Shown here in pieces: positions 63,540 to 64,000 of a stretch of DNA of 64,000 nt. This DNA comes from Hydra vulgaris (taxonomy: Eukaryota; Cnidaria; Hydrozoa; Anthoathecata; Hydridae). Where the stretch lies: NCBI RefSeq assembly GCF_038396675.1, contig NC_088933.1, positions 40,098,501 through 40,162,500 on the forward strand, in the 5' to 3' direction. The translations under genes and the position numbers were made by a program. Each line of letters starts with the position of its first letter. Positions within the stretch are counted from its first letter, which is position 1. Under the pieces are notes generated by a model. It was not told where the DNA came from. It worked only from the letters and a program-made list of their open reading frames with translations, and did no database searches.

Positions 63540-64000
63540 GCTTTTATGGTAAATATGTTTGTTAAAAAAAAAAAAGAGTTATAAAATAAATCAGAAATCA
63601 ATTCTGTGTATTTCTATTTAATATTTAGTTTTTGGATGAAATAATTTTTTTGGGAAAAGTCATAAAATGTGATAACTTGAGATAATTATCAGTTGTAAAA
63701 AAAATGATAATAACTCTGTTAGATTTTAAAGTAAGATTTTGAAATAACTCATTATGGATGTTTTATGGTATACAATATCACCACTTCAAAGGATTTCGAT
63801 GGGATTTTTCATCAGCATTAGGGTCTCAAATTTTCAGGGTATGTCCAAATTAGGAAAGTTTTTTAATTTCATTTAAAACAATTTCAAGCTAACCGACTGA
63901 GCAAAATCCTTAAGATGTTCAAAAAATGAGATTATAAGATACTTAAATTCTGTTCTAAACAAAATAATAACCTTGAGAAATTTTTTTAAAACACTACCAG
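63540..64000. other. No gene seen
   Basis: AT-rich to the window edge; nothing recognised. Confidence 0.45.

Overview
Organism: the window is a very AT-rich, intron-containing animal locus crowded with (TA)n tracts and cnidarian-type repeats (Penelope-like, CR1/L2-like LINEs, hAT, P, a RAG1/Transib-like element, tRNA-headed SINEs). It looks like the genome of a hydrozoan close to Hydra. This is an inference from composition and repeat families; no database was consulted. Most of the DNA is a layered graveyard of mobile elements, and nearly all their genes carry frameshifts or stops. Layout: 0-4 kb holds a partial unrecognised minus-strand ORF, a foldback element whose two arms each carry a hammerhead-ribozyme-like motif, and the 3' end of a Penelope-like element. 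5.5-8.7 kb is a broken RAG1/Transib-type transposase gene with an intron that has itself received a small DNA transposon. 9.7-10.9, 14.9-16.1, 17.6-18.0 and 19.0-19.6 kb are minus-strand LINE reverse-transcriptase remains. 13.0 kb holds one clean internal exon of an unknown gene, and 13.4-14.3 kb more foldback/hammerhead repeats between (TA)n blocks. 21.1-39.1 kb is the one convincing host gene: eight plus-strand exons with intact splice sites and matching phases encode a 344-residue type I membrane protein with a signal peptide, a 12-cysteine ectodomain, one transmembrane helix and a tyrosine-rich tail. Its 6.2-kb second intron contains a P element (63-bp inverted ends, 8-bp target duplication) nested in a smaller TTA-flanked transposon. 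Its last intron (8.2 kb) contains a 1.46-kb transposon with CACAGTG ends and a perfect 5-bp CATTG duplication, the hallmarks of Transib elements. 40.6-44.6 kb holds a broken minus-strand transposase, perfect hairpins, a LINE, a SINE and the first half of a hAT transposase. 44.6-50.0 kb is a 5.4-kb element with 840-bp terminal inverted repeats inserted into that hAT gene, whose second half resumes at 50.0-51.5 kb. 51.8-53.6 kb is the 5' half of a LINE (ORF1-like plus endonuclease). 55.2-56.3 kb is another hAT relic. 57.3 kb has a 24-bp minisatellite with an open reading frame. 58.3-62.5 kb is bounded by 18-bp inverted ends and may be one non-autonomous transposon. 62.8-63.5 kb is a second copy of the transposase family found in the 44.6-kb element. 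Recurrent theme: the window has an unusual number of perfect or near-perfect short-spacer hairpins. Several lie inside elements whose sister copy lacks them, which suggests palindromes made by local template switching. The RAG1-like gene and the CACAGTG-ended element together make the window interesting for the origin of V(D)J-type recombination, but nothing shows that they belong to one family or are active.
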